From the NCBI GenBank assembly GCA_041748175.1, contig JBGTDU010000020.1:1-41867 (forward strand): DNA of 41,867 nt, written 5' to 3'. Made by a program: the position numbers and the translations under genes. Shown here piece after piece: positions 41,736 to 41,867 of the stretch (within the stretch, counting starts at the first letter, position 1; every line of letters begins with the position of its first letter). Under the pieces are notes generated by a model, which was given only the letters and a program-made list of their open reading frames with translations, did not search any database and was not told where the DNA came from. The stretch is from JAHEJB01 sp041748175 (GTDB taxonomy: Bacteria > Bacteroidota > Rhodothermia > Rhodothermales > Rubricoccaceae).

Positions 41736-41867
41736 CTAATAAGCCTCGATCAGTGGTAGGACGGCAAAGTTGGTTTTTCTGTAGCTGCGGGTGAATTTTC
41801 CGGCGTAGGAGTGCAAAGTCGATAAAAGACCCGAGAAGCGTGCTCGCCACCACTTCTCCAGGTCGTG
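41736..41867 (-). CDS. C-terminal fragment of an unidentified protein (runs off the window)
   Basis: Reading the minus strand from the last base gives 43 sense codons ending in TAG at 41736: it begins HDLEKWWRARFSGLLSTL and ends YRKTNFAVLPLIEAY. The composition is protein-like and the start lies outside the window. I do not recognise it. Because an element-end-like sequence lies about 140 bases downstream, it may be the transposase or passenger of a mobile element, or an ordinary gene upstream of the patatin-like one. Confidence 0.45.
   Translation of the reverse strand, partial: HDLEKWWRARFSGLLSTLHSYAGKFTRSYRKTNFAVLPLIEAY

Noticed and set aside
41575..41853. A 92-codon minus-strand frame at the right edge
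   Set aside because: The neighbouring frame that enters from the window edge and ends at 41736 has a more protein-like composition, so this one is probably its shadow.

Overview
This is a GC-rich, densely packed stretch of chromosome that looks like a Bacteroidota-related bacterium, most likely the Rhodothermota/Rhodothermales side. Four things point there: a DUF4293 membrane protein with the MIQRIQ start typical of that group, a secreted repeat protein ending in a type IX secretion (T9SS)-like sorting domain, an exbB-(small membrane protein)-exbD-exbD operon, and mostly weak Shine-Dalgarno signals. This assignment is inferred from gene content, not from a marker gene search. I saw no rRNA, tRNA, CRISPR array or prophage.

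Layout. 1-1235: a GT2 glycosyltransferase. 1169-3629 (minus): an NAD-type isocitrate dehydrogenase, DUF4293 and EamA transporter operon. 3721-5997 (minus): an ExbB/ExbD energy-transduction operon closed by a strong terminator. 6302-8064 (minus): an S41 C-terminal processing protease. 8092-8602: a gene-free gap with a strong orphan plus-strand terminator. 8603-11242: an HtrA/DegP protease and an SDR-type threonine dehydrogenase. 11270-12595: a two-gene accessory cassette (a divergent Fe-S uracil-DNA-glycosylase-like protein plus an unknown). 12667-15454: WbqC-like, LapA-like and CorA genes. 15464-21495 (minus): a zinc-ribbon protein, a ten-repeat VCBS/FG-GAP secreted protein and two tandem paralogous beta-propeller lipoproteins. 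21602-28634: LD-carboxypeptidase, purN, purH, mreB, mreC and dacB, combining purine synthesis with cell shape and wall genes. 28829-36240: hslV, a NYN-domain protein, hslU, a FemAB-like acyltransferase, a polytopic membrane protein and a Wzx-like flippase. 36218-36736 (minus): a bacilliredoxin. 36915-40082: NlpC/P60 lipoprotein, greA, mtgA and threonine aldolase. 40078-40244: a MITE-like element. 40240-41478 (minus): a patatin-like phospholipase. The right edge holds a second element-end-like sequence and the C-terminus of an unidentified gene.

How the genes fit together. Several clusters serve the cell envelope: GT2, WbqC-like, FemAB-like and flippase genes for surface glycans; LD-carboxypeptidase, DacB, MtgA, NlpC/P60 and MreBC for peptidoglycan and shape; S41, HtrA and HslUV for protein quality control. 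The least ordinary parts are the heme-less cytochrome-like/beta-propeller lipoprotein pair, the glycosylase-like cassette, the NYN gene lodged between hslV and hslU, the orphan terminator at 8418-8455, and the short inverted-repeat element whose two ends supply the stop codons of both flanking genes.
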